A DNA stretch of 64,000 nucleotides. Source: Siphonodentalium dalli (taxonomy: Eukaryota > Mollusca > Scaphopoda > Gadilida > Siphonodentaliidae). A program made the position numbers and the translations under genes. The DNA lies in contig CP136069.1 of the NCBI GenBank assembly GCA_032622095.1, positions 182,951,122-183,015,121 of the forward strand. The letters are read 5' to 3'. The first letter of the stretch is position 1, and each line of letters starts with the position of its first letter. The notes under the pieces are model-generated. The model was given only the letters and a program-made list of their open reading frames with translations. It had not been told where the DNA came from and did no database searches. Below are positions 46,481 through 58,130 of this stretch, piece by piece.

Positions 46481-47490
46481 CATTGTAATCAACATTGATC
46501 AACTTAATACAGTGTGTATGTCTGTTTGTATACGGTGAGTTATTGTATTCATGAATGATATGAATAGTTATACAATGTATGACTATATGGTCATGCATGG
46601 GGTGTCCACGTTGAGTTGTATAGGTATATACTGAGTAGATTATGGTCATGTATGGGGTGTCCACGTTGAGTTGTATAGGTATATAATGAGTAGATTATGG
46701 TCATGTATGGGGTGTCCACGTTGAGTTGTATAGGTATATAATGAGTAGATTATGGTCATGCATGGGATGTCCACGTTGAGTTGTATAGGTATATAATGAG
46801 TAGATTATGGTCATGTATGGGGTGTCCACGTTGAGTTGTATAGGTATATAATGAGTAGATTATGGTCATGATCGTCATGTGTGAGGTGTGTATGCAGGGA
46901 GTTGTTGTCTGGCCATTGAAGTGGTGTATGTGTACAGCGAGATTAGCTACATTGCCCATATGTGTTGTGTATGTATATATGGATTGACTGCGTGGTCATG
47001 TGTGGGATGTCAAGGTGTACAATGGGTGGCTGTATTGTCATGGTGGGTGTATATGTATACACGCGTTCGCTGTATAATGGATGGGGTGTATGGATAAATG
47101 TGGAGTGGTTGTGTGTTTATGGGAAATGTGTATATGTGTACATGGAATGACTGCAGGGTCAATGTTGTTGAAGTATATATGCATACCTGGAGTACAGTTT
47201 GATGGTCACTGGCGGGCTTGTGTGTACAGATAGAGACACCATGGTCATGGTGGGATGTACATGTTTATCTGTTGTGATTGTATTGTCATTGCTGCGTAAT
47301 GGTATACAGGGAATAGCTGAATGCTCATGGATGTGGTGTGTAAGAATACAGCGAGTGGCTGAATTGTCATGGTTGAGCTGTAGTTTTGCAAGTCTGAAGT
47401 GTACGAATGGCCATGTGTGTGGTATAGGTATATCTGGAAGGACTGTATGGTAATTGATAAGGTATATATACACATGGAGTGACTATGGTC
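46480..47490 (+). repeat. VNTR core of composite element 3, unit 1
   Basis: Degenerate tatacagggagtgact-type units, including the homogeneous 55-bp array at 46555-46875. Confidence 0.8.
46555..46875 (+). repeat. Homogeneous 55-bp VNTR, 5 copies
   Basis: gtccacgttgagttgtatag begins at 46604, 46659, 46714, 46769 and 46824, exactly 55 bp apart. The duplicated segment at 48.7 kb has a single unit. Confidence 0.95.
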
Positions 47491-47514
47491 ATAGGTTAAC
47501 CAATACAGACTGAA

Positions 47515-47700
47515 TTTGAATCGGATGCTGAATAAGGAACTGGGAAATGGACACTAAAAGATTTGAATCGGAGGCTGAATAACGAACTGGGAACTAAATT
47601 CATGGAGCCATTTTTTTTTTAAAAGGAAGGTGACAATATTTAACCTGATAGCGCATTGTTCTGTCAATAAAAATGCGAATAATGCTATGTGGGACCAACA
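47515..47700 (+). repeat. Deletion-like paralogue of 12340-13345
   Basis: gaatcggaggctgaataacg and ctaaattcatggagc (as at 12400-12450) are followed within about 30 bp by atttaacctgatagcgcatt (as at 13290), without the intervening 0.8 kb that holds the foldback MITE. Confidence 0.75.
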
Positions 47701-47984
47701 TACTGCTGGTAGCGATGGCAACGCGATATCCAGTGCTCCGTACGTGTAAGACATTAGACGCAATATTCACAGACGAACGTTAAACATTCAATGTCGTGTT
47801 CGGACTCATATCCGTACCACATAACACAAATTAGCAAATGTCAATGACATTAAAGCTGTTCGTGCAAAGTCACACACAATACACAAATAGAACCATAGTC
47901 TGGTCGAATAAAGGTTTGACCTAGAATAAATTTGGACTAAATTGGTTTGTATACCATTTTGAAGAGAAATATATTCCAGCGTGC
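47700..47984. other. Dispersed fragments, no gene
   Basis: actcatatccgtaccacata and gttcgtgcaaagtcacacac recur at 53580-53665. ttgacctagaataaatttgg is the reverse complement of a segment near 52393-52413. Repeat fragments only. Confidence 0.5.
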
Positions 47985-49200
47985 CATGCAACTACTTATA
48001 AGTTGTTGTTGATGCACACATTTGACTATTCTGTCTTATATACATTGAAAACCAACATTTATGATGCACCTTGGTTAATTGTTACCATTGGAACCACTAA
48101 AATCACCAGAATTATTCAAAAATTTCGGTCACAAAGTTTGCATCAAAATCGGCAAAATATCACTGTTCAGGGATTAAAACATCTTTAAAAGTAAAATGGA
48201 AATTTCTGTGGTATCAGCGGTGTTTATTGTTTCGATATGTGCTAACTGTGTCACACTGATGTGTTTTAGACAATATTGCTCAAGATGGCTTGAAAAATGG
48301 CAACCAAATTTGGTAAAATGTTGATTTGTCACATATATTACCAACATTATTCACTGCTGTTCCGAAAAGGTAGCAGATTGTGACTCACTTGGTTATTAAA
48401 AATGCTACTTAGTTAACTAAATGTTATATTCTGGTTGTCCCAGAACCTTAAGAGGCATGAAAGTTTATTTAAGGGGCGCAGTATGGGTTTTGCCGAAAAT
48501 TTCTTTTGGGATACTGTCCATGTTTTTCTAACTGAATTGGGCAGAGCGTTGAAACGAAACTGAGAGGGATCATAGTATGTGGCTACTCTGGCCCATTGTA
48601 ATCAACATTCATCAACTTAATACAGTGTGTATGTCTGTTTAATGTATGGCTATATGTGAGGTGAGTATGTATACAGTGAGTTATTGTATTCATGAATGAT
48701 ATGAATAGTTATACAATGTATGACTATATGGTCATGTATGGGATGTCCACGTTGAGTTGTATAGGTATATAATGAGTAGATTATGGTCATGATCGTCATG
48801 TGTGAGGTGTGTATGCAGGGAGTTGTTGTCTGGCCATTGAAGTGGTGTATGTGTACAGCGAGATTAGCTACATTGTCCATATGTGTTGTGTATGTATATA
48901 TGGAGTGACTGCGTGGTCATGTGTGGGATGTCAAGGTGTACAATGGGTGGCTGTATTGTCATGGTGGTGTATATGTATACACGCGTTCGCTGTATAATGG
49001 ATGGGGTGTATGGATAAATGTGGAGTGGTTGTATGTTTATGGGAAATGTGTATAATTGGCATAATTGTCATGGTTGAGCTGTAGTTTTGCAAGTCTGAAG
49101 TGTACGAATGGCCATGTTTGTGTGGTATAGGTACATCTAGAAGGACTGTATGGTAATTGATAAGGTATATATACACCTGGAGTGACTATGGTCATAGGTT
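47985..49200 (+). repeat. Recent tandem duplicate of 45882-47487
   Basis: Nearly identical over long stretches (D part, then VNTR; for example atcaacttaatacagtgtgt at both 46497 and 48612). It differs by loss of four 55-bp units and of about 200 bp near its end, and by a ~40-bp insertion after aatacagtgtgtatgtctgtt. Confidence 0.85.
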
Positions 49201-49840
49201 AACCAACACATACAACCAACCAATACAGGTAAGTATAGGCTAACACATATATGTAAGTGGGTATATGACAAGGTAACACATTTGACCGCGTCACGAAAAT
49301 CACACCTAACCCTCCGGAATGACAATAACAAGTCAGAATGGAGAACTGGCTGACGGACCATAAGGCCTTTCCGTTTGTCAATATAAGTATAGTGAAATAA
49401 ATAATGGCTTGCAACCTATCCTATTCCCCACACAATGATAGTGGTACATAAATGTATGGATGTCAAAAGAAAGGTGAGGATGTCTGTTAGGCATACTACA
49501 GAAGATTCGAGGCTACATATATGATGACCAAGGTCCCAATTTCTCGCAGACAAAGTGATCCCCGTTCTAATGACATGAATGTTGAGTTGGAAGCTGGGGC
49601 CTGGAGCAGTTTGGTGGAATTTTGAAAATAGTTTTAGAACGTACCCCACAAAAACAAGATTTTATTTGATGCTAAATGTAGAGTTTAGACATTTTTGGAA
49701 ATTACGCCCAATGAGTTTAAAAGATGCCAAAATGTTTGGATAATATCAACATCAGTTGCAGATCGCTGAATATGTGCCATACTAAGAAAATGTCACATTA
49801 CGTTTCGACTCATTACCTGCAAGACGCGAGCCCTTGTATA
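49201..49840. other. No gene recognised
   Basis: Unique-looking AT-rich spacer. Minus-strand ORFs at 49137-49649 lack domains. Confidence 0.35.
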
Positions 49841-50690
49841 TCTTGCATGGCTATATTGTCATGATGTGGCCAATGTGTATATATGGAGTGCCAGTGTGGC
49901 AAAATTAATGATGGATGAATTGGTATACAGGGAGTAACTGTATGACCACGGGTGTGGTTTATGGGTATACAGCGAGAGTCTGAATTGTCATGGTGATGTC
50001 TATATCCACGTTTGGAGTGTACGAATGTCCGTGTGTGCGGTGCGGGGCATTGGTATATCTAGAAGGATGTAACGCCATTGGTGAGGTTTATATGTATACT
50101 ATATATACCTGTGATGACTCTGTGGTTTTGGGTTGGTGTATATGTATCTTTTGAGTGGATATATGGCCATGGGTGTCGCAAATATATAGGCAGTGAGTGA
50201 CTTTATGACCCCCGGTGAGGCAAATATGTATACAAGAAGTAATGTATGCTCACGAATGTAGCGATAATATATACCGGGAGTGACTATGTTTTCATCGTTT
50301 GGATGTATATCGTGAGTGCCTATATGGCCATGCATGTGGCAAATATATACATATACAAGGAGTGACTGTATTACCAATGGTGAGACGAATAGGTATACAG
50401 GATGTTACTGTATGTTCACGAATGTAGTGAATAGGTATACAGGTCGTGACTATATGGTCATGGATGAGGTGTAGAAGTATACCTGGTGTGCCTTCATGTT
50501 TACTCATGGCTATATGGCCATGTGTTGGGTGTATGGGCATATCCATGTGTGACTGTGTAGTAGTAGGTGAGGTGTATAAAGCGAGTGACATATGTTCATT
50601 TATGTGGTGTTCATGTATATATGGAGTGACTACATGGTCATGTGTAAGTTGCACTGGTGTACCTATGGGTGACTATCGATTTCCTATCGA
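49840..50690 (+). repeat. VNTR core of composite element 3, distal part
   Basis: Degenerate units (gtatacagggagtaactgta, tatatggccatgcatgtggc) end at atcgatataactcaaggata, related to the symmetry centre of composite 2. Confidence 0.8.
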
Positions 50691-51059
50691 TATAACTCAA
50701 GGATATGTTAACTGATAGCGCAAATATGTTAGTTCATATCCGTAAAGGGTACTAGGCAAATGCTGCCAATGTTCTAGTTCATAACTATAAAGCTCTCTAT
50801 CTCGGTTGCCTTTAATGCAAGACATTATGTCAATGGATACTACTTGTATTGTTATCATATGTGCCGGGGCACGGTTTATGCCAAGTACGTTTATCTTTAA
50901 CTTGTTCCTGTTTGAATTTGATAATAGAAAACGTGTTTCAAACTGTATTCGATCTACACTTTCTGTGAGAACAATTACCCATAGTCGATCCATACTGGTG
51001 TAGAGAGATCATATCAGTGTGTCTCTTAATGGCGTTTGGTATGCAATACGAATGAAACG
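50691..51059. other. No gene recognised
   Basis: Overlapping ORFs on both strands (50697-51003). No domain seen. Confidence 0.35.
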
Positions 51060-52350
51060 GTTTTCATGACAATAGTATATAAGTTAATAAATGTTTATGC
51101 TAATGAGCCAGAGTAGCCACATAATATGACCCCTCTCAGTTCCGTTTCAACGTTCTGCCCATTTCTGTTCAAAGACAGACAGAATCTCAAAAGAAGTTTT
51201 CGGCAAAAATTCATACTGCATTCCTTTAACTGGTTTGTCATGCCTCATAATTTACTTGGAAAACCAGAATATAACATTTAGTTATCAGTTGATTAAGTAG
51301 CATGTGTAATAACAAAGTGAGTCACAATTTGCAACCTTTTCGGAACAGCTTGTAATAATGTTCGGAATAAATATGACAAATCAACTTTTTACCATATTTG
51401 GTTGCCATTTTGCAAGCCATTTTGAGTAATTTTGTCTAAAACACCTCAGTGTCACACATTTAAGATAGATTAAAAATAAAAATCACATTTGATACCAAAG
51501 ATAGTTCCATTTCACTTGAAAAAATGGAGCAAACCTAAAAAGAATTTGTTTTCCCGATTTTGATGCCAAGTTTGTGAAACAGTTTGTGAAAATCCCATAA
51601 TTCTGGTAATTTCAGTGGTTAAATTAGTAAAAATTAATCAAGGTGCATCATACTATTCAATGTATATAAGACAGAATAGTCAATTTTATTCATCAACCAC
51701 AACTAATAAGCGGTTGCACGGCACGCTGGTGCAATATTTACCATTTTTAATATTTTGGCCGCCATTTTGGCAGCCATTGTGAGCCAAAGCGACAATTTTG
51801 ACACCATTGAGTCGGAATATTCATAAGAAATAGAATGCATCACTTACATTACACAGTCCTGCCAATATTTGATGAAATATGACTAGAATCCCACATTATA
51901 ATTGATTTGGTGAAATATTATACCGCGTTCTGTAAACTAGATTTTTTGAATGATCGGAAGAGGTGGGGACCAACTTATGGCATATTTTATTTCCCCGATG
52001 GCCTGTTAACATGCTAAATACAAAATAAAGTCACAATTCTCAACCAGTTCCAAACAGCAGAAACTTATCTTAAAGATATTAGTGAACAAAAAGGTATCAT
52101 TTCCCACTTCCGATCGCCATTTTGGCTGCCATCCTGGGCTGTGAGTTCCAATTTTGGCATAAAATGGTGTCGTTATGTCTTAGCTTGACAAAACTGTAGA
52201 CTTGTGTATACATATGACACGATATTATCACTATAATTGCATCAAATTGCAACAAACTGACTTAACGGAAAATGGCAGCCTTATTGGACGCCATTTTGAA
52301 TTACAAAAAATGCTCAAAGCGGATTTTAGCGGATTTTGGATATGTTATAG
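51060..52350 (-). repeat. Dispersed repeat D (minus), right arm of composite element 3
   Basis: ttggttgccattttgcaagc, ttttggccgccattttggca and cgatcgccattttggctgcc. Reverse orientation of 45470-46480, so the composite spans about 6.9 kb. Confidence 0.8.
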
Positions 52351-52573
52351 AGGAGATCTTCCTCTTAAAAATGATATATAAACCAATTTAGTCCGAATTT
52401 ATTCTAGGTTGACCCTAAAATTTTAGTTTATCGACTACCAGACTACAGGGTCACATTTGTCAGACCGTTGAATACCCAGTTTTGCAGGTGCAGAAGTCTG
52501 ACTTTAATTATTAAAAGGCGTCAGTTTCATTGAAGTTTTGTTTAGTTTAGTTCTTTTCACATAAGTGAAACAT

Positions 52574-52834
52574 GTACTTATTTCAAGAAACGACCCAATT
52601 ACGAGTTCGTTCAACGTGCCTGTTAGTGATGCTACAGTTTCGATTGTGTATCTGATCCTCGACACCAACTGGAGCAATTTTACGTACACAGCAGATAACA
52701 GTTTGTCGGAAGCTCCAGTGATGGGAAAACATTATATTCTGTCCAAGGAGAAAAGTGTCGACATATATACGAAGCATGATAATTGGATGCCAGTGATAGA
52801 CAGACAATTTTATGAAACAACTTTCAAAAAATAG
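52574..52834 (+). CDS. Exon candidate, beta-sandwich-like segment
   Basis: After gtgaaacatgtacttatttcaag (possible acceptor) the frame reads NDPITSSFNVPVSDATVSIV, LDTNWSNFTYTADNSL and KEKSVDIYTKHDNW, to TAG at 52834. Alternating hydrophobic residues and two N-glycosylation sites (NWS, NFT) resemble the beta-sandwich segments that follow VWA domains in hemicentin/CLCA-type proteins. That similarity is an impression only. No in-frame donor matches the next candidate at 53841. Could be an exon of an extracellular protein or a relic. Confidence 0.3.
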   Translation, partial: VLISRNDPITSSFNVPVSDATVSIVYLILDTNWSNFTYTADNSLSEAPVMGKHYILSKEKSVDIYTKHDNWMPVIDRQFYETTFKK

Positions 52835-52879
52835 TTTGGTATAATGTTTGTTTTGCGGTAATAGTTTTGTTCAACTATG

Positions 52880-53083
52880 ATTTTTGTATCAACCCATATA
52901 CCCTGTGCCAATGCATTCTCTTATATATGCGAGTCGACCATAGGTCGCCTCGCACATATAAGAGAATGCATTGGCCTAACATTTTTCTTTTACAATTTTA
53001 ATAATTTATTCTTATATTCTTTAACAGACTTATTTTGTAGGTTTAGGGCCGATGAGATCGGCCCCTGGCACTCAAAGGGTTAA
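52880..53083. mobile_element. 5'-truncated piggyBac-type MITE with central palindrome
   Basis: Matches 61830-62266. The right end cctggcactcaaagggttaa (TTAA at 53080-53083) is intact and the left end is missing. The centre holds ccaatgcattctcttatata, then gcgag, mirrored after 15 nt. A further end-like sequence, actggcactcaaagggttaa, lies at about 53189-53208. Confidence 0.7.
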
Positions 53084-53840
53084 GCGACCTCACATGTACT
53101 TTACACCCAAGATCGCATGACAACATCCGTAATAAATTCGTAATAAATTTAAATATACACAAAGAGTGCTTAGTCGTTAACAATATGTACTGGCACTCAA
53201 AGGGTTAATGCATGTCAACTTGTGGAAAATGACATACTATGACATACTATGACTGTCTTTAATTGAAAGCTTAATATCTTTGTTGTGATTTTTAGTTTGA
53301 TGTTCTAGAACATAATTCGCTTTGTGGTTCACTAAATTGCGTATACAATTTCATTTGTTACAGTCATTTATTTCCAATGTTTTTATCGAGTTTGTCATAC
53401 TTGTGCAGAATTAGCTAATCGGTTCACCTTTATGAGCCCAATGTTACAGGAAGTCGTTTAGGCGACTCGTGATGATTCCAGTATCTCACCGTGACCACCC
53501 ATGAGATACTTCCGGTATTCACTCAAAACACGCAGGTATCCTCTATGTATAATAAATTAAAAAGCCATTTGATGTCGACGATCATATCCGTACCACATAA
53601 AAAAAATTAGCACACGTCAATGGCATTAAACCTGTCCGTGCAAAGTCACCCACAATGTACAAATAGAACCAGGTCACATTTGTCAGACCATTGACAATCA
53701 TTGGTGGAATTATAAAGCTCTAGTTCGCACATCAAACAACAAGCACACATTATATTCTTACACAATTATATATTATGTATATAGTCTAGTTCCGATGTGT
53801 TCATGCCCTATCACGTGGGAATAATGATGCTCTTTAATGC

Positions 53841-53985
53841 CATTTATTCATTTACTATTCTGATAGAAGAGATTGGTCCATCAAAGTTCTTTGAGAGCAC
53901 AGAGAGTGGCGTAGTATTACATAAAACGGGTCAATGGTCCATAGAAATGAACGGAGAGTTCAATCAGCTCACGGGATTTGGATAG
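53841..53985 (+). CDS. Exon candidate with GQW motif
   Basis: The acceptor-like tttactattctgatag precedes a frame reading EEIGPSKFFESTESGVVLHK, TGQWSIEMNGEFNQLTGFG, then TAG. 'TGQWSIEM' resembles the GxWxI strand found late in VWA-associated beta domains, which would fit the candidate 1 kb upstream. Phases (2 there, 1 here) have not been reconciled. Low confidence. Confidence 0.25.
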
Positions 53986-54472
53986 CGAGCAAATTCAACA
54001 AACATCATGAACCCCCAGGGTATTCATACAAAGTCTTCTGAATTTGTAGGCAGTCAAAACCCATAACCACATTGAATCAGTTGTGTATTATATGTGTATA
54101 CTTTAACAAAGTGTTGTCATCAACACTGTTTTCCTTTTTTTATAAATATAATCAGGGTTCCAGGCTATTTTTTGCGAAGCCCAGTATGATTCTTATTCTG
54201 TTGTTAGCAAGGAAACCAAGACCCGAATAGAAAGACGGTATCTCTTAAGCCTAAGTAGATTTCGTAAACGCTTATTTCATGTTTCGACGATTTAGTCTGA
54301 TTGGCAGCATTAATTATCACACATCGCATTGTTTCCGAACAAACTGGTATCGGTATATATTGGCCCAGTGTTAAAATAGTTCACATTTAGTGTTTTTTCA
54401 GCGGAACAGAACCAATAATAAATTATAATTTACGTGTATGTTTTTGTTGTAACCTGAATGCAACTTTAAAAA
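53986..54472. other. No gene recognised
   Basis: AT-rich, no domain or repeat recognised. Confidence 0.35.
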
Positions 54473-55905
54473 CCAACAGTATTATAACATTATAAAACCA
54501 ACAGTATTATAACATTATAAAACCAACAGTATTATAACATTATAACATTATAACATTATAAAACCAACAGTATTATAACATTATAACATTATAACATTAT
54601 AAAACCAACAGTATTATAACATTATAACATTATAACATTATAAAACCAACAGTATTATAACATTATAACATTATAACATTATAAAACCAACAGTATTATA
54701 ACATTATAACATTATAACATTATAAAACCAACAGTATTATAACATTATAACATTATAACATTATAAAACCAACAGTATTATAACATTATAACATTATAAC
54801 ATTATAACATTATAAAACCAACAGTATTATAACATTATAACATTATAACATTATAAAACCAACAGTATTATAACATTATAACATTATAACATTATAAAAC
54901 CAACAGTATTATAACATTATAACACTATAACATTATAACATTATAAAACCAACAGTATTATAACATTATAACATTATAACATTATAAAACCAACAGTATT
55001 ATAACATTATAACATTATAACATTATAAAACCAACAGTATTATAACATTATAACATTATAACATTATAAAACCAACAGTATTATAACATTATAACATTAT
55101 AAAACCAACAGTATTATAACATTATAACATTATAACATTATAACATTATAAAACCAACAGTATTATAACATTATAACATTATAAAACCAACAGTATTATA
55201 ACATTATAACATTATAACATTATAAAACCAACAGTATTATAACATTATAACATTATAACATTATAAAACCAACAGTATTATAACATTATAACATTATAAC
55301 ATTATAAAACCAACAGTATTATAACATTATAACATTATAACATTATAACATTATAAAACCAACAGTATTATAACATTATAACATTATAACATTATAAAAC
55401 CAACAGTATTATAACATTATAACATTATAACATTATAAAACCAACAGTATTATAACATTAACAGTATTATAACATTAACAGTATTATAACATTAACAGTA
55501 TTATAACATTATAACATTATAACATTATAACATTATAACATTATAAAACCAACAGTATTATAACATTATAACATTATAACATTATAACATTATAAAACCA
55601 ACAGTATTATAACATTATAACATTATAAAACCAACAGTATTATAACATTATAACATTATAACATTATAAAACCAACAGTATTATAACATTATAACATTAT
55701 AACATTATAAAACCAACAGTATTATAACATTATAACATTATAAAACCAACAGTATTATAACATTAACAGTATTATAACATTATAAAACCAACAGTATCAT
55801 AACATTATAAAACCAACAGTATCATAACATTATAACATTATAAAACCAACAGTATTATAACATTATAACATTATAACATTATAAAACCAACAGTATTATA
55901 ACATT
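54473..55905 (+). repeat. 1.4-kb composite minisatellite: (ataacatt)n with a 17-bp spacer
   Basis: Blocks of one to six ataacatt octamers alternate with ataaaaccaacagtatt. More than 30 spacer copies are present, nearly invariant except for rare single changes (cactataac, gtatcataac). A few places use a shorter aacagtattataacatt form. No ORF. Confidence 0.95.
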
Positions 55906-55929
55906 AGACAAACGTTCATACAGAGAAGA

Positions 55930-56270
55930 TATACTATGCAAAAGTGTCGTATCTCCTTCGACATTATGATCCAGAAGCCAACGATAATTATTTACGCTAA
56001 ATGTTGTATCTCCAAACACGTTTTCGTCATTTACTCACAATCATGTGAACAATTGGTCATGAAATTCCCCATTAGAGTAGATATCGATGTGATCCATTAT
56101 ATTATTAGAGTAGATATCGATGTGATCCATTATATCGCCGCATTTTCCAATATGTACGAACTGTTTATATACGGAAACTGACCTATCAAAATTTCAAAAC
56201 TCAAAATTATTTCTCGTAAAATGAAAAAAATGGACTTACAACATTACTGTTCTCAGGCGACGACATCCTA
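55930..56270. repeat. Fragment related to R1 inner segment
   Basis: gtcgtatctccttcgacatt, atccagaag and tccaaacacgttttcgtc resemble 10365-10440. A 29-bp direct repeat (agagtagatatcgatgtgat) occurs at 56075 and 56106. Confidence 0.5.
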
Positions 56271-56284
56271 AAGAGCAAACGTCA

Positions 56285-56302
56285 CCCCCCCCCCCCCCCC
56301 CC
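56285..56302 (+). repeat. Poly-C run (18 C)
   Basis: Uninterrupted C tract. Probably length-variable. Confidence 0.9.
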
Positions 56303-56494
56303 GACACCAACAACTGTTTACACGCTTTAGGTTTGATCTCAAGAAGAAAACAGATTATAAGGTACCTAGTGACTCAAAAAAGGTGCAAAACCTGCAAATA
56401 GTTGCACACTGGATCGGAACTTAGACTCAAGAATGGCAACGCCATAACACTTAATGCAGACATGAATTGCATGTCAAAATAATATAATATCTAT

Positions 56495-57207
56495 TATATA
56501 TTTTGGAAGATCTGTGTGTCTGTGTGTGTGTGTGTGATCGCGATGGACTCGAAAACGACCGAGCCGATTTTGATGAAACTTGGTATGTGGGGGTATTTTC
56601 TGTCGGGAAGTGGCATAGGCCTATTAATTTTCAGATCCGAGCTCAACTTGTCACGTGCCGAGGTCAAATCTGGTTTTACGCCGTTTTGCGCTAATATATT
56701 TCAGTTCGGTGCTCACAAATCGATTCGATATAGCGCGAATAATAAATTGCCAGTCATATAATTTGCACGGTTAGAATCTGTGGCGCTTCATCTTTCCAAT
56801 GATGTATCACACGCCTGTGTACGTTTAAAGTTTCTACCTTAATTATCGGGAAGAACGCAGGACCATGCTTCGCTCATCGAAAAACATTGCGTAAATATAT
56901 TACGCCATCAACAGTTCGTGACGTGATCGCGTTAACTCTTAACCGGCCGATGTCGCGTTAACTCATCACCGGCCGAGGTATCCGCAAATGACATTGTGCT
57001 ATATATCTCGTAAACGGGTGGAGCTATCGACTTGAAATTTGGTATGTGTATGTATCTTGCCCGTGCCCGTGCCCGTGCCCGTGCCCGTGCCCGAGCCCGT
57101 GCGACGCCAGCTTCGCGCATGCGCAGACCAGATCTCGGAAACGGGTGGAGCTATCGACTTGAAATTTGGTTTTTGAATAGCCCGGACGAAGTCGGGTCAC
57201 CTTCTAG
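56495..57207 (+). mobile_element. Helitron-like non-autonomous element (3' end recognised)
   Basis: The right end has a short hairpin, cccggacgaagtcgggt (57181-57197), followed by cacctt and CTAG before T, the layout expected of Helitron 3' termini. Internal text such as gagccgattttgatgaaact and a second partial copy (cgggtggagctatcgacttg at 57016 and 57145) is typical of such families. The left end near tatattttggaagatc is uncertain. No Rep/helicase ORF. Confidence 0.6.
57059..57102 (+). repeat. gcccgt hexanucleotide microsatellite, about 7 copies
   Basis: The GC-rich 6-bp repeat gives Ala-Arg ORFs on both strands, which are artefacts. It lies within the Helitron-like element. Confidence 0.95.
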
Positions 57208-57412
57208 TACAATATACAATGCACATCGTGTAGAGAGTCCTATATTGGACAGACCTGACGGAAAGAATGCGGCTACACCGTCAACACACAATGTATATAT
57301 ATATACCATCATATGTATACCACAAGATACCCCGTGGCGAACATCTTGATTTTTGTGGGAGGGGAAACTTCTCTATTTTATCATGTTATGGGCCGATCTT
57401 CAGGTTCCGCCA

Positions 57413-57863
57413 TTTTTATTTTGTATTGTGACGTCACTTCCGGGAGGTTGGTAGGTGACGCCATGATGGAGTTTAGTTTCGGATTCAAAAGCTTCCGGAA
57501 TTTTTCTTCCTTTTGAAGTCTTTTGAATCTGCTAACTTCCATCATCTTGTGTAATAGGAAAATCCAGAAGGATTTACCACCACAGTCATCGAGATGTCCA
57601 CTTAAGGGAATCATCCGTAATGCCGGATGTTTTATCTGCGAGCGGTGGATCCGTGTTCTTTCCACAAGCGAATTTCCCGTCTCTCCAACATAGAATTACA
57701 TACACCCGAACATATTATAACATAAATTAGATTTTGGGATTTGCAGTCCATGTCTTCATTAGGGCGAACATCTTGTCCATACTTTAATAGGAAGTGTGTC
57801 CCGGTTAATATACAGAAACATGTCCCGCATCTGGGGTCGCCACATTTGGTGATTTCTTTATCT
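57413..57863 (-). pseudogene. Penelope-like element, inverted 3' segment (GIY-YIG end)
   Basis: On the minus strand it encodes EITKCGDPRCGTCFCILTGT, DVRPNEDMDCKSQNLIYVII, then RTRIHRSQIKHPALRMIPLS and FKRLQKEEKFRKLLNP. This is the same C-terminal zinc-finger-like and GIY-YIG endonuclease region as at 60315-60721, plus the 3' flank (gtgacgtcacaatacaaaat in reverse). A frameshift lies in the GIY-YIG core. Its inverted relation to the plus-strand copy fits the known Penelope arrangement of terminal segments in inverted orientation. Confidence 0.85.
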
Positions 57864-58128
57864 ATAAAAAATATGGAAAATTCATTTCTTGCGAAAAAAG
57901 GATACATTCCCTATAATAAATATGGAAAATTAATTTCTTGCGAAAAAAGGATACATTCTGGGTCGAAAGCTGGGCGAAGGTTCGTTCGGCAAGATCAGAG
58001 AATGCGTATACAATAATGGAAAGAAAGCCGTCGAAATGGCGGTGAAAATAATCAATAAGGGGAATGCTTCACCCGAGTTCCTAGAAAAGTTCTTACCGAG
58101 AGAAATAAACGTTCTCTCGTTTTTATAA
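57862..58128 (+). pseudogene. TSSK-type serine/threonine kinase fragment (start codon to helix C)
   Basis: An uninterrupted frame from 57931 reads KKGYILGRKLGEGSFGKIRE, VEMAVKIINKG, then SPEFLEKFLPREINVLSFL and TAA at 58126-58128. Visible parts are the glycine loop GEGSFG, the ATP-anchoring Lys of MAVKII, and the helix-C Glu in FLPREINVL. Phe-Leu-Pro-Arg-Glu after Phe-Leu-Glu-Lys is characteristic of testis-specific serine kinases. The kinase start (MENSFLAKKGYI) is present at 57873 but belongs to a 49-bp tandem duplication (57862-57910 and 57911-57959). In the second copy its TCA is TAA. The catalytic loop, DFG and C-lobe are absent. It lies between the inverted and direct parts of a Penelope-like element. 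Confidence 0.8.
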
Positions 58129-58130
58129 GG

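Noticed and set aside
56932-57349. Ala-Arg repeat ORFs (both strands)
   Set aside because: They are produced by the gcccgt hexanucleotide repeat within a Helitron-like element.
57862-58128. Functional protein kinase gene
   Set aside because: Only the first ~60 residues are present. Catalytic loop, DFG and C-lobe are missing, and the start region is disrupted.
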